Assembly: GCF_007097265.1 (NCBI RefSeq)
Contig: NZ_VJZP01000026.1
Span: 1-61,630, forward strand
Origin: Flavobacterium gawalongense
Lineage (GTDB): Bacteria; Bacteroidota; Bacteroidia; Flavobacteriales; Flavobacteriaceae
Length of the DNA: 61,630 nucleotides
Reading direction: 5' to 3'
Under the pieces are notes generated by a model. That model made no database searches. It was not told the DNA's origin and saw nothing but the letters and a program-made list of their open reading frames with translations. Below, in pieces: positions 45,199 through 54,303 of the stretch (position 1 is its first letter; every line of letters starts with the position of its first letter). The translations under genes were made by a program, and so were the position numbers.

Positions 45199-46428
45199 TT
45201 ATCTTTTTACAACTTTTAAGTAAGCTTCAGGGTTTGATGGGTCAAAAACAGTTTTATCCATAGTAAGAGAAAAAGGTTTCATATCATCATTTGGAACTTT
45301 CACTTTCATGCTCTTAGCTACTTCTTCGTACAAATCTTGCAAGATTAATTTATCAGCAATTGCAGCATAATTTGGAGCTTCTTTCAAATATCCGAATCTT
45401 ACATACTGTGCCATCGCCCAAATCGCATATGATTTACGAGGATAATTAACCATTCCGCCTTTGTGAAATAACATATAATCTTTAGAATAAACTTGTGTTC
45501 CCTGGTTACAACCTAAATTGTAATCTCCCATCAATCTAGCTTCAATTACATCTGCTGGTGCATTCACATAAGGTGCTCTACCAATAATAGCAGCCGCTTT
45601 TTTACGATTAGATGGATTGTCTAACCAGATACAAGCTTCCATTACGGCTTTCATTACTTTTACTAAATCTGCTTTACGTTTTGCACTGAAATCTTTGTTC
45701 ACAACCAAAGCTTTTTCAGGATGATCTTTCCAAATGTCTTGAGAAGCTACCTGTGTAAATCCAATTCCTTGTTTTACGGCAACACCTCCCCAAGGCTCTC
45801 CTACGCAATAACCATCCATGTTTCCAACCTTCATGTTAGCTACCATTTGTGGAGGAGGAATAGTAATAATTTTCACTGATTTTTGATTCAAACCAGCGAT
45901 AGACATCCAGTTACGCAACCACAAATCGTGTGTTCCACCAGGAAAAGTCATGGCAAATGTCACTTCTTTTTCGGCTTTTAATTTGGCAGCAACTACTGGA
46001 GTTACTTTATTCATTTGTTTAAAACCCACTTTTCCACAAAAATCATTAGAAAGTGTAATGGCCTGACCGTTTACATTAAGCATCATGGCAATTTTCATTT
46101 CAGATCCAGCTTTACCACCAACTCCTGTGTATACGGAGAACGGCATAGAATACAAACAATGTGCTCCGTCTAATTCACCTGTTAAAATTTTGTCACGAAC
46201 ATTCGCCCAAGAAGATTCTTTGGTTACAATAACTTCAACTCCGTATTTTTTAAATAACCCTAGTTCTTTTGCCATAACAATTGGAGAACAATCCGTAAGT
46301 GGAATGAAACCTAATCGTACTGGATCACTCTGAGCGCTTATTGTTGTAAAAGCCGAACTCAGTACTATTAACAAAGTCAAAACAGCTGTTTTAAAACCCC
46401 TTGTTATTTGTTTATTTGAATTTTTCAT
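45199..46428 (-). CDS. nrtA: Nitrate-binding ABC transporter periplasmic protein
   Basis: A 409-residue NrtA/CmpA-type solute-binding protein. It has a signal peptide (FKTAVLTLLIVLSSAFTTISAQ, cleavage near residue 33) and the family start LGFIPLTDCSPIVMAKELGLFKKYGVEV. Later ligand-site stretches include FPGGTHDLWLRNWM, MDGYCVGEPWGG and DYMLFHKGGMVNYPRKSYAIW. It captures nitrate in the periplasm for NrtBD. No lipobox is seen, so it is soluble. Confidence 0.93.
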   Translation of the reverse strand: MKNSNKQITRGFKTAVLTLLIVLSSAFTTISAQSDPVRLGFIPLTDCSPIVMAKELGLFKKYGVEVIVTKESSWANVRDKILTGELDGAHCLYSMPFSVYTGVGGKAGSEMKIAMMLNVNGQAITLSNDFCGKVGFKQMNKVTPVVAAKLKAEKEVTFAMTFPGGTHDLWLRNWMSIAGLNQKSVKIITIPPPQMVANMKVGNMDGYCVGEPWGGVAVKQGIGFTQVASQDIWKDHPEKALVVNKDFSAKRKADLVKVMKAVMEACIWLDNPSNRKKAAAIIGRAPYVNAPADVIEARLMGDYNLGCNQGTQVYSKDYMLFHKGGMVNYPRKSYAIWAMAQYVRFGYLKEAPNYAAIADKLILQDLYEEVAKSMKVKVPNDDMKPFSLTMDKTVFDPSNPEAYLKVVKR

Positions 46429-46460
46429 TTTTTTTCTGTTTAAGAATTGAACACTTTAAT

Positions 46461-47918
46461 TTATTTTTTAGCTAAAAAATTAGGTTTAATATTTACCATC
46501 AGATAAGCAAATTGTGGGCTAAGATCTGGTGTTGCAACATTTTTAACCGCTGCTGACGCCATAGAATTGGTTGCTTTCATAAAAGAATATCCAGCTTCTA
46601 AATTGATCATTTTAGTTAAATTGTATCTTACTAATAAGTCAACCTCGGTACCTAAATAAGAATCTAATTCTCCTCCGGCTCCGTTTGACAAAGTGTTAGC
46701 AGATTCAAAACCATGAATGTCTAAAAAGAAAGTAAGGTTATCTTTCGCATTGTATTTCATTTTAAAGAAATAGTTCAATAATCCTTGTTTTCCAAAACCA
46801 TTCGCTGCATAGAAATAATCCATACTTCCCCAGAATTTGTGTGGTGTTCCGTATAATGGATCAAAAAGATTGCTTTCTGAAGTAGCTGTAACTGCTTTTG
46901 TCCCGTCAGTTCCAGATAAATAATCAATCCCAGGACCTACAAATAATTTTCTTCCTACTTGCAAAGTTGATGTTATAGAAGCCAAATTAGCGCTTATAGA
47001 TCTGCCGTCTTTGTCCTTTCCACCTTGATGGTACAAGCTTCCTGTAAGATTGAATTTTCTGGTAACATTAGTGTTGAAGTAAAATCCTGTAGTATTGCGA
47101 CTCCAAACTCCTTGTCCATTTACTTTGGTAGTTACTGCAGGCGTTCCTGAAGTTACATTAGTGTATCTGTTAAAATCATCTTTAAAGAACAAAAACGAGA
47201 TATCACCAAAGGAAAGTTTCTTTCCTATATAAGCATACTGAAATGATTTGTACATGGTACCAATTCCGTTTGTACCGGCACCATAAGCAGTAGGAACTCC
47301 GTTATAAACTGTTCCTGTGTTAAGTTCCTTGTTTTGGTTAAATGCAGCTCCAACATCAGCAATCCATCCTTTGTTTGCAAATTTGAAAACAATCGCATCA
47401 TGCCTTCTTCCTTGTTGCAACCAATCTAAACCTCCTAACACTTTTTGGTCATCATAAGAGATTTCTTGACGTCCTGCTTTTAAGGATAAATTTTGAATTT
47501 TGCTTATCGTGTCATTTAACATAATCTCTCCCCAAGCTTCATGCAATAGGATACCATTATTTGCTTCTGTTGTTGTTCTGTTTATGGTAGAAGCATCCTG
47601 TCCCCAAACGCGCACATCTTGTAACGCCATAAACACTTTGAATCTATACCCTGTGAACCCTATATTTAATCGTGCTCTTTGAGAATTGAACAATCCTGCT
47701 TTATCCCCTTCTTTTTGCAACGTTCCTTGACCTGCTCTAAGTTCAGTTCTTTCTCTAATTTGTCCCGTTGCGGTTAATTGAGCTTTTGCTTCATTGTGGC
47801 TTACAAATGTTAGGGCGATGCCTAAAAAAATAGATTTTGAAAGATTTGCACTTGAAATGCTTACTTTTCTTAAACCTTGAATACTTAGTAATGTGGTTTT
47901 AATCTTTTGCATAATCAT
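46461..47918 (-). CDS. Outer-membrane porin, alginate-export (AlgE) type
   Basis: A 485-residue beta-barrel protein with a signal peptide (ALTFVSHNEAKAQ) and amphipathic strands ending in a typical aromatic-rich last strand (PQFAYLMVNIKPNF). The core (LSLKAGRQEISYDDQKVLGGLDWLQQGRRHDA) is diagnostic of the alginate_exp family. As first gene of the nrt operon it most likely lets nitrate through the outer membrane; alginate export is unlikely here. The transcription unit starts at the palindrome/promoter 20-45 bases upstream. Confidence 0.88.
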   Translation of the reverse strand: MIMQKIKTTLLSIQGLRKVSISSANLSKSIFLGIALTFVSHNEAKAQLTATGQIRERTELRAGQGTLQKEGDKAGLFNSQRARLNIGFTGYRFKVFMALQDVRVWGQDASTINRTTTEANNGILLHEAWGEIMLNDTISKIQNLSLKAGRQEISYDDQKVLGGLDWLQQGRRHDAIVFKFANKGWIADVGAAFNQNKELNTGTVYNGVPTAYGAGTNGIGTMYKSFQYAYIGKKLSFGDISFLFFKDDFNRYTNVTSGTPAVTTKVNGQGVWSRNTTGFYFNTNVTRKFNLTGSLYHQGGKDKDGRSISANLASITSTLQVGRKLFVGPGIDYLSGTDGTKAVTATSESNLFDPLYGTPHKFWGSMDYFYAANGFGKQGLLNYFFKMKYNAKDNLTFFLDIHGFESANTLSNGAGGELDSYLGTEVDLLVRYNLTKMINLEAGYSFMKATNSMASAAVKNVATPDLSPQFAYLMVNIKPNFLAKK

Positions 47919-47938
47919 ATGTTTTAATTAGTATGAAG

Positions 47939-47968
47939 CAAATTTACGTAAGTACTTATACTTACGTA
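47939..47968 (-). promoter_or_regulatory. nrt operon promoter with NarL-type palindrome
   Basis: The 16-bp unit TAAGTACTTATACTTA (47949-47964) sits within a longer dyad (10-base arms at 47945-47954 and 47959-47968). On the minus strand the -7 box TAAATTTG (47946-47939) follows it directly, 20 bases before the porin ATG. The remainder of 47969-48281 holds only the 3' region of the FNR-like gene. Confidence 0.7.
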
Positions 47969-48281
47969 CGATGTAAAATACAGACTAAAACAACTTTTTA
48001 ATACTCAAAACACCGTAATTAAGACAGTTTTATTCCTGCTTTTTTACAGATAATAAAAACAAAACCAACTATAGCACGGCTTAAGCACTATCAAACACGT
48101 AGTGAAATAAATACGTACAGGTAAAATTTGTCTTGTGCAAGTCTTATTAATCAGCTTTTAAAAACATAAAAAGCGATTATTTATTCGAATAAAAAGAGTT
48201 GGGAGAATATATGTTCTCCAAAAGGAGACTACATATTGGAAGAAAAAAGGAGGAAGAGAAAATGGGAATTTATTGTTGCAA

Positions 48282-48980
48282 CTATTTATGTTCTTTAATT
48301 TCTGATTTTAATTTATCGGTATTAATTAATCCGATTTTCTTACCAACAGTTTTAATAAGCAATTCTTTTTTTAAACTAGAAATTACCCGTATCACTTGCT
48401 CATCGGTGGTTCCGGCAAAATCTGCAATTTCTTTTCTGGACAAATCAAGCTCAATTACGCCATTCACTTGTCCAAATTTTCTATGAATATATAATAAGGT
48501 ATCAATTACCCTTTCTCTCACATTCATTTGCGCAATTTTGCGAATATTATTCTCACTTTTATTCAACTCTTCCGCATAAAACAACATTAAATCAAAGGTA
48601 AATTCGGGAACATTATGAAGTATTTCCAGCATATCTTCATTACTGAAATTACATAATACCGTATCTTCCAGCGCATAAGCACCAATAAGATAGCGCTTAC
48701 TGGTACCAAAACCTCTAAACCCGATTGTATCTCCATCCTTAGTTAATCGTACGATTTGTTCTCTTCCGTTAATACCTGTTTTTACCGTCTTTACCTTTCC
48801 TTTGTAAATAAAATACAAACCCTGAATTGGTGCGCCTTCAATTATAAATTGCTGTGATTTTTTACAAATAAAACTGCGCTTTCTATCAATATAACTTTTC
48901 ATTTGTTCTAAATGAATATGCTTTTTAATAAAACAATTTTCATTTATGCAGCTGGTACAAGTGGCTAATTCTTCTTTCAT
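48282..48980 (-). CDS. FNR-like Crp-family regulator with four cluster cysteines
   Basis: A 232-residue Crp/Fnr protein: cyclic-nucleotide-like beta roll (about 35-145), dimer helix and winged helix-turn-helix (SRKEIADFAGTTDEQVIRVISSLKKELLI, near the C-terminus). The N-terminal CTSCINENC (Cys8, 11 and 16) plus Cys110 in ALEDTVLCNFSNEDML line up with the [4Fe-4S] ligands of E. coli FNR (Cys20, 23, 29 and 122), so oxygen sensing is likely. I chose the ATG at 48980; an in-frame TTG would add 14 residues. It is divergent from the nitrate reductase gene and shares its regulatory region. Confidence 0.88.
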   Translation of the reverse strand: MKEELATCTSCINENCFIKKHIHLEQMKSYIDRKRSFICKKSQQFIIEGAPIQGLYFIYKGKVKTVKTGINGREQIVRLTKDGDTIGFRGFGTSKRYLIGAYALEDTVLCNFSNEDMLEILHNVPEFTFDLMLFYAEELNKSENNIRKIAQMNVRERVIDTLLYIHRKFGQVNGVIELDLSRKEIADFAGTTDEQVIRVISSLKKELLIKTVGKKIGLINTDKLKSEIKEHK

Positions 48981-49062
48981 GGATAAAATTTTAAATTGTT
49001 CACAAAATGATTTGGCGTTCAAAATTTATTTTAACCAAAATTATAAAATAAAATTCATTTAA

Positions 49063-49078
49063 TACGTATTAATACGTA
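49063..49078. promoter_or_regulatory. NarL-type palindrome in the nas/fnr intergenic region
   Basis: TACGTATTAATACGTA is a perfect 16-bp palindrome (7-2-7), 80 bases before the nitrate reductase ATG. TACTTATTTTTAC at about 49083-49095 may be the promoter, though it lacks a full TAnnTTTG box. Confidence 0.65.
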
Positions 49079-49158
49079 AAAATACTTATTTTTACACTTT
49101 CGTAAGATAGAAACAGATCAATATATTAAGCTTTCATTATTAATAAAGAAATTCAATA

Positions 49159-52100
49159 ATGCAAAATTCAGAAATCAAAACTACGTGTTCCTATTGTGGA
49201 GTAGGATGCGGAATTATAGTAACCAATGATTCTAAAAATGGAGTAATCGTTACGGGCGATAAAGACCATCCGGTGAGTAAAGGGATGCTTTGCTCGAAAG
49301 GTATGAACCTGCATTATGTAGTCAATGATACCTCCGACAGAATCTTGTATCCAGAAATGCGATGGAGTAAATCGCATCCTATGGAACGTGTAAGTTGGGA
49401 TACCGCTTTGGATCGTGCTGCAGCAGTATTTACATCCATAATAAAAAAACATGGTCCTGATAGTGTTGGGTTCTACATTTCCGGACAATGCCTCACTGAA
49501 GAATACTACCTAGTAAACAAACTGGTAAAAGGATTCCTGAAAACTAATAATATTGACACTAACTCTCGCTTATGCATGAGTTCGGCAGTGGCAGGTTACA
49601 AAAAAACATTTGGAGAGGATTCCGTTCCAATTGCATACGATGATATTGAATTAGCAGATACTTTTTTGATAACCGGAGCCAATCCTTCTTGGTGCCATCC
49701 TATTCTTTTTCGTCGAATAGAACAACACAAAGAAAAAAATCCAAAAGTAAAAATCATTGTAATCGATCCTCGAAAAACAGATTCGGCTTTAGCTGCGGAT
49801 TTGCATTTACAAATCATTCCGGGTACTGATATTATTTTATATCATGCTTTGGCCAAAAGATTAATCGAAAAAGGATATGCCGACAATGATTTCATTAAAA
49901 ACCACACTGAAAATTTCAAATTATATAAAGACCTTGTACTGTCTAGCTCATTAGAAAAAGCATCCAAACTTTGTGGTATTCCTTTAAATGACATCAAATT
50001 GGCCGCTGATATCATTGGTAAAGCCAAAGGATTTCTTTCGCTTTGGGCAATGGGATTAAATCAAAGTGCTATTGGCGTAGATAAAAATACAGCCTTACTC
50101 AACCTTTCTTTGCTAACCGGACAAGTAGGAAAACCAGGTTCAGGACCTTTTTCATTGACTGGACAGCCTAATGCTATGGGTGGCCGTGAAGTAGGCGGAA
50201 TGGCAAATTTACTGGCAGTACATAAAGAACTAAATAATCCGGTACATCGTAAAGAGGTAGCTGATTTTTGGGGAGTTGAAGACATATCTGAAAAACCGGG
50301 ATTGACGGCTACTGAAATGTTTGATGCCTTGGAATCTGGAAAAATGAAGGCGATTTGGGTTATTTGTACCAATCCAATGGTAAGTTTACCAGACTCTCGA
50401 AGAGTGGAAAAAGCGCTGGCTAATGCCAAGTTTGTCATCGTCCAAGATATTTCCCATAATGCCGATACTTCAAAATTTGCCGATTTATTATTGCCGGCAG
50501 CAGGATGGTTAGAGAAAGAAGGAACCATGACCAATTCCGAAAGACGAATTTCTTATTTGCCGAAAGGTATCAATGCACCGGGAGAAGCACTTTCGGATGT
50601 GGAAATTCTGACTCGTTTTGCTAAAAAAATGAATTTCAACGGATTCAATTTCAACAATACAGAAGATATTTATAAGGAACATTGTCTAATGACAAAAAAT
50701 ACCAATATTGACATTTCCTTTTTAAATTATAATCGTCTTAAAAACGAAGGAACTTTTCAATGGCCCGTTCCTGATTACGGACATCCCGGAACACCGCGTT
50801 TATTTACCGATAAAAAATTCTATACGCCTTCACAAAAAGCTATTTTTAATATTCCAACAGCTATTGAAAATACTTCGGAACAACCTAATGATACCTTTCC
50901 GTACATTCTTACCACGGGTCGAATAAGAGACCAATGGCATACGATGACCAGAACGGGTAAAGTGTCCCGATTGATGACACATATCCCGAGTCCAGTGCTT
51001 GAAATAAATCCTATTGACGCCTACAAAGCCTCGATAAATAATGGAGATATTGTTGTGGTGACCAGCAAAAACGGAACCGTTCGTATAAAAGCAAAAGTTT
51101 CCGACACCATTCGAGAAGGTGTTGTTTTCTTGCCAATGCACTGGGGAAAACAATTGGAAAATGATTTGAATCGAACCAATAATTTAACCAACACACTTGT
51201 AGATCCTGTATCGAAAGAGCCCGATTTTAAATTCACAACTGTAGCGGTTGCCAAATACGTGAAACCTTTCGAAAAAATCGCTGTTGTGGGCGCTGGAGCG
51301 GCTGCTTTCCGATTCATTCAAAACTACAGGGAAATCAATACCACTGACGAAATTATTGTTTTTTCAAATGAGGAAAATCCTTTTTACAACAGGGTTTTAT
51401 TACCTGAATACGTAACTGCGGAGCTTTCGTGGGAACAGCTTTTAAAAATAAAAGACGAAGCATTAAGCAAGCTAAATATCACGATGAAATCGGGTGTTTC
51501 AATTGACAACATCAACACCAAAGAAAATATAATTCTCGATAGCGATGGTACAACACATACTTTTGATTCTTTGATACTAGCTACAGGAAGCAGGCCTTTT
51601 ATTCCTGAAAATGCGCAACTGCATTTACCGGGACGATTTACCATTAGAAAAAAAGAAGATGCAGACCGATTAAAAAACTATCTGGATGATACTAATTTAG
51701 TTCCCGAAGAACAACATGTAGTTATCGTAGGTGGTGGATTATTAGGATTGGAATTGGCTGCTGCTTTAAAACATAAAAAAGTAAAAATCACGATAGTTCA
51801 AAGGGCTTCCCGATTAATGGAACGTCAATTAGACCGAATTTCGAGTAAATTATTGGCCGAAGAAGTGCAACTTCGAGATATTCAAATTTATTTTGATAAT
51901 GAAGTAAGTACGGTTTTTGATACCGATAATGCAAATGAAATTGAAATTGCCCTGAAAAGTGGTCGAATTATTACTGCCAATGCCATTGTGTACACCATTG
52001 GTACGATTCCAAATATAGAATTAGCCAAAGAATCAGGAATATCCTGCGGACGTGGCGTAAAAGTAAACCAGTATTTACAATCATCAAATCCAAATATATT

Positions 52101-52671
52101 CGCCATAGGAGAAATAGCCGAATTCAACAACCAATTATTCGGAATTACTTCAGCTGCCGAAGAACAAGCTGATGTTTTGGCTAATTTTATGGCTGGTGAT
52201 ATCAGTAGTTTTTATAAAGGCTCGGTTTTGATGAATATCCTGAAACTCGAAGACATCAATTTATGTAGTATTGGCGAAATAGAAATCCCAGACAATGACG
52301 ATTCTTATGAAGAAATTGTGTTTGCTGATTTAGGAAAAAGATATTATAAGAAATGTATCGTCAAAAACGACTTATTGATTGGCGCTATTTTGATGGGCGA
52401 TAAAAGTGAGTTTGCCGAATTCAAAACCATGATCGAAAGCAAAATCGAATTAGCCGATAAAAGAAATACATTATTAAGAGGAAGTTCGAATGCAAAACCC
52501 GTTTTAGGAAAACTCGTTTGCTCCTGCAGCCAAGTGGGACAAGGTAATATTGAAGAAGCCATCAAAGGTGGTGTGACCAATTTCACCGAATTATGCAGAA
52601 CCACAGGTGCTGGATTAGGTTGTGGAAGTTGCAAAACCGAAGTAAAAGAAATCTTATCAAAATGTAAATAA
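49159..52671 (+). CDS. nasC: Assimilatory nitrate reductase fused to its FAD/NAD(P)H reductase and a BFD domain
   Basis: A 1170-residue fusion. Residues 1-700 are a molybdopterin bis-MGD nitrate reductase: the [4Fe-4S] ligands Cys10, 13, 17 and 45, the molybdenum ligand Cys139 (SRLCMSSAV), QPNAMGGREVGG, and the molydop-binding domain with LTTGRIRDQWHTMTRTG. Residues about 705-1090 are a pyridine nucleotide-dependent oxidoreductase (IAVVGAGAAAFRF, then VVIVGGGLLGLELA), equal to NasB/NirB-type reductases. Residues about 1105-1170 are a BFD-like [2Fe-2S] domain (CSCSQVG, then GCGSCKTEV). Catalysis and electron supply are thus in one polypeptide, reducing nitrate to nitrite in the cytoplasm with NAD(P)H. 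Confidence 0.95.
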   Translation: MQNSEIKTTCSYCGVGCGIIVTNDSKNGVIVTGDKDHPVSKGMLCSKGMNLHYVVNDTSDRILYPEMRWSKSHPMERVSWDTALDRAAAVFTSIIKKHGPDSVGFYISGQCLTEEYYLVNKLVKGFLKTNNIDTNSRLCMSSAVAGYKKTFGEDSVPIAYDDIELADTFLITGANPSWCHPILFRRIEQHKEKNPKVKIIVIDPRKTDSALAADLHLQIIPGTDIILYHALAKRLIEKGYADNDFIKNHTENFKLYKDLVLSSSLEKASKLCGIPLNDIKLAADIIGKAKGFLSLWAMGLNQSAIGVDKNTALLNLSLLTGQVGKPGSGPFSLTGQPNAMGGREVGGMANLLAVHKELNNPVHRKEVADFWGVEDISEKPGLTATEMFDALESGKMKAIWVICTNPMVSLPDSRRVEKALANAKFVIVQDISHNADTSKFADLLLPAAGWLEKEGTMTNSERRISYLPKGINAPGEALSDVEILTRFAKKMNFNGFNFNNTEDIYKEHCLMTKNTNIDISFLNYNRLKNEGTFQWPVPDYGHPGTPRLFTDKKFYTPSQKAIFNIPTAIENTSEQPNDTFPYILTTGRIRDQWHTMTRTGKVSRLMTHIPSPVLEINPIDAYKASINNGDIVVVTSKNGTVRIKAKVSDTIREGVVFLPMHWGKQLENDLNRTNNLTNTLVDPVSKEPDFKFTTVAVAKYVKPFEKIAVVGAGAAAFRFIQNYREINTTDEIIVFSNEENPFYNRVLLPEYVTAELSWEQLLKIKDEALSKLNITMKSGVSIDNINTKENIILDSDGTTHTFDSLILATGSRPFIPENAQLHLPGRFTIRKKEDADRLKNYLDDTNLVPEEQHVVIVGGGLLGLELAAALKHKKVKITIVQRASRLMERQLDRISSKLLAEEVQLRDIQIYFDNEVSTVFDTDNANEIEIALKSGRIITANAIVYTIGTIPNIELAKESGISCGRGVKVNQYLQSSNPNIFAIGEIAEFNNQLFGITSAAEEQADVLANFMAGDISSFYKGSVLMNILKLEDINLCSIGEIEIPDNDDSYEEIVFADLGKRYYKKCIVKNDLLIGAILMGDKSEFAEFKTMIESKIELADKRNTLLRGSSNAKPVLGKLVCSCSQVGQGNIEEAIKGGVTNFTELCRTTGAGLGCGSCKTEVKEILSKCK

Positions 52672-52747
52672 TAGTTGGCAGTATTCTGTAATCAGTTAGC
52701 AGTCAGCAACTGAATACTGAACACTGAGAACTGAACACTAAAAAAAT
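52672..52747. repeat. Short AACTGAACACTGA-type repeat tract
   Basis: The spacer between the nitrate reductase and the rubredoxin-tailed gene consists of imperfect CAGTTAGCAGTC / ACTGAATACTGAACACTGAG units in both orientations, with AGTATTC and GAATACT able to pair. It looks like a dispersed intergenic repeat inserted inside the operon. Confidence 0.45.
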
Positions 52748-54187
52748 ATGGAATTGACAAGACTAATAGTAAAAGGAGGCGTGATTTCACCAGGTGAATT
52801 ACGAGAAATTGTAAATATGGCTTTAGAACAAGGATTGGATGCAATCTCCTTTGGTTCTCGACAAGACATTATATTTCCTAAAGGTTTTACCCCTATAGAA
52901 AAGGAAAAAACAGGTAAGAATTATTTTGTTTATCCCAATGAAAAAAGTGGAAACAACATTGTTTCTTCCTATGTATCTACAGATATTTTTAGAAATACTC
53001 CTTGGCTGACGGGAAATAAATTTTTATATATTTTAGAGCAATTTAAAGAACAACCCAAGCTAAAAGTAAATATTACAGATCCAAAACAACAGTTAGTTCC
53101 TTTGTTTACAGGACACATCAACTTTATTGCTTCAGATCATGAAGATTATTGGTTTTTATACATTCGTTTGCCAAAATGGGATAAAATGGAAATGTATCCC
53201 GTACTGATTTACAGTTGGAATACCGCCGAAGTATATTATGCCATTGAAAAAATACTCGAAGAAGAACCTGATTCTGTCGAAATGATTTTTCAATTGATCA
53301 GCGATGCTTTGGACACAAACAATCGAACAATTGATAAACCCTTAAACATTCCTTTTTACCCTTTTCCTTACTATGAAGGAATGAATAAATTAGGCATCGA
53401 TCAATATTGGCTAGGTTTGTATTGGAGAAATAATCTATACGATTTAGACTTTTTAAAAGAAATGTGCGATTTATGTTTTGATTGCAAAATAGGCAAAATA
53501 TGCATCACGCCATGGAAGTCCTTTATCGTAAAAGGAATTCCAAAGGAACGAAAATTAGATTGGGAAAAATTCTTGGGTAAAAAAGGAATTAACGTTCGTC
53601 ACTCCTTATTGGAACTTAACTGGCATTTACCTGTTGCCATGGAATGGGCTTTAAATCTCAAAACTTTTCTGGTTCGAACATTGGACCAATTTGATATCAG
53701 TACCTACGGACTTACCTTTGGTATATCAGAATACAATCGTGATGGGCATTATTTTACTTCGATTGTAGTCGAAAAAAATGAATTGCCAAAAGATTTAGAA
53801 TCCATCAAAATTAGGGATACGTATAATGTTTTGTATGCTAAAAATTTTGATCCAAATACCAAAGAATATATTGTTCACACGCAAGATGTCGACAAATTGG
53901 AATTACCAACCATTTTGATTGAATTGAGTAGAAAATATTTTGAAGAATTAGGGAATTTAGTTCTTGAAGTAAGCACAACAGCAACCAAAAAAGAGAAAAA
54001 AGAACAAGATATCCATCAATGCCCAGAATGTTTGACCTTATATAATTCAGAATACGGAGATATTGTTCAAGGAATTCAAAAAGGAATTTTGTTTAAAGAT
54101 TTGCCCGATGACTACTGTTGTTCTTTATGTGGATCTCCAAAAATAAATTTTATAGCATTGACAGGAGAAAAAATGGACACTTTATAA
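52748..54187 (+). CDS. Rubredoxin-tailed sulfite/nitrite-reductase-like protein of nitrate assimilation
   Basis: A 479-residue protein. The N-terminus (MELTRLIVKGGVISPGELREIVNMALEQGLDAISFGSRQDIIFP) resembles the ferredoxin-like half domain of nitrite/sulfite reductases and CobG. The centre has a cysteine cluster (Cys240, 243, 246 and 252 in CDLCFDCKIGKICITPW), and the TPW stretch recalls siroheme/CobG proteins. The C-terminus is a rubredoxin with Cys425, Cys428, Cys458 and Cys461 (CPECLTLY, then DDYCCSLCG). It lies directly behind the nitrate reductase fusion and probably transfers electrons, but no activity is established. I do not know a gene name. Confidence 0.8.
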   Translation: MELTRLIVKGGVISPGELREIVNMALEQGLDAISFGSRQDIIFPKGFTPIEKEKTGKNYFVYPNEKSGNNIVSSYVSTDIFRNTPWLTGNKFLYILEQFKEQPKLKVNITDPKQQLVPLFTGHINFIASDHEDYWFLYIRLPKWDKMEMYPVLIYSWNTAEVYYAIEKILEEEPDSVEMIFQLISDALDTNNRTIDKPLNIPFYPFPYYEGMNKLGIDQYWLGLYWRNNLYDLDFLKEMCDLCFDCKIGKICITPWKSFIVKGIPKERKLDWEKFLGKKGINVRHSLLELNWHLPVAMEWALNLKTFLVRTLDQFDISTYGLTFGISEYNRDGHYFTSIVVEKNELPKDLESIKIRDTYNVLYAKNFDPNTKEYIVHTQDVDKLELPTILIELSRKYFEELGNLVLEVSTTATKKEKKEQDIHQCPECLTLYNSEYGDIVQGIQKGILFKDLPDDYCCSLCGSPKINFIALTGEKMDTL

Positions 54188-54206
54188 TAATCCCGAAAAA
54201 AAGTTA

Positions 54207-54286
54207 GCCACGAATTTCACAAATTAGTACAAATTATTTTAAAATTTTAATGAATTAATTCGTGGCAAATTCATGGAATTCGTGGC
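54207..54286. repeat. GCCACGAATTTCAC inverted repeat
   Basis: The left arm GCCACGAATTTCAC (54207-54220) faces GAATTCGTGGC (54276-54286) and an inner ATTCGTGGC. The same arm sequence occurs in the palindrome at 29947-30006. Confidence 0.55.
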
Positions 54287-54303
54287 AAAAAAATAATTAC
54301 AAT

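Noticed and set aside
43387..46428. Sulfonate/taurine or bicarbonate transporter instead of nitrate
   Set aside because: The ABC families overlap, but the NrtA-type binding protein, linkage to nas, nirBD and narK, and the shared promoter palindrome favour nitrate.
46461..47918. Alginate export function
   Set aside because: The family name reflects the fold; there are no alginate biosynthesis genes here and the gene is first in the nitrate transport operon.
50061..50534. Long antisense frame inside the nitrate reductase gene
   Set aside because: Shadow of the strongly coding plus strand; no independent family signature. The same applies to the antisense frames inside katG, NarK and HTCS.
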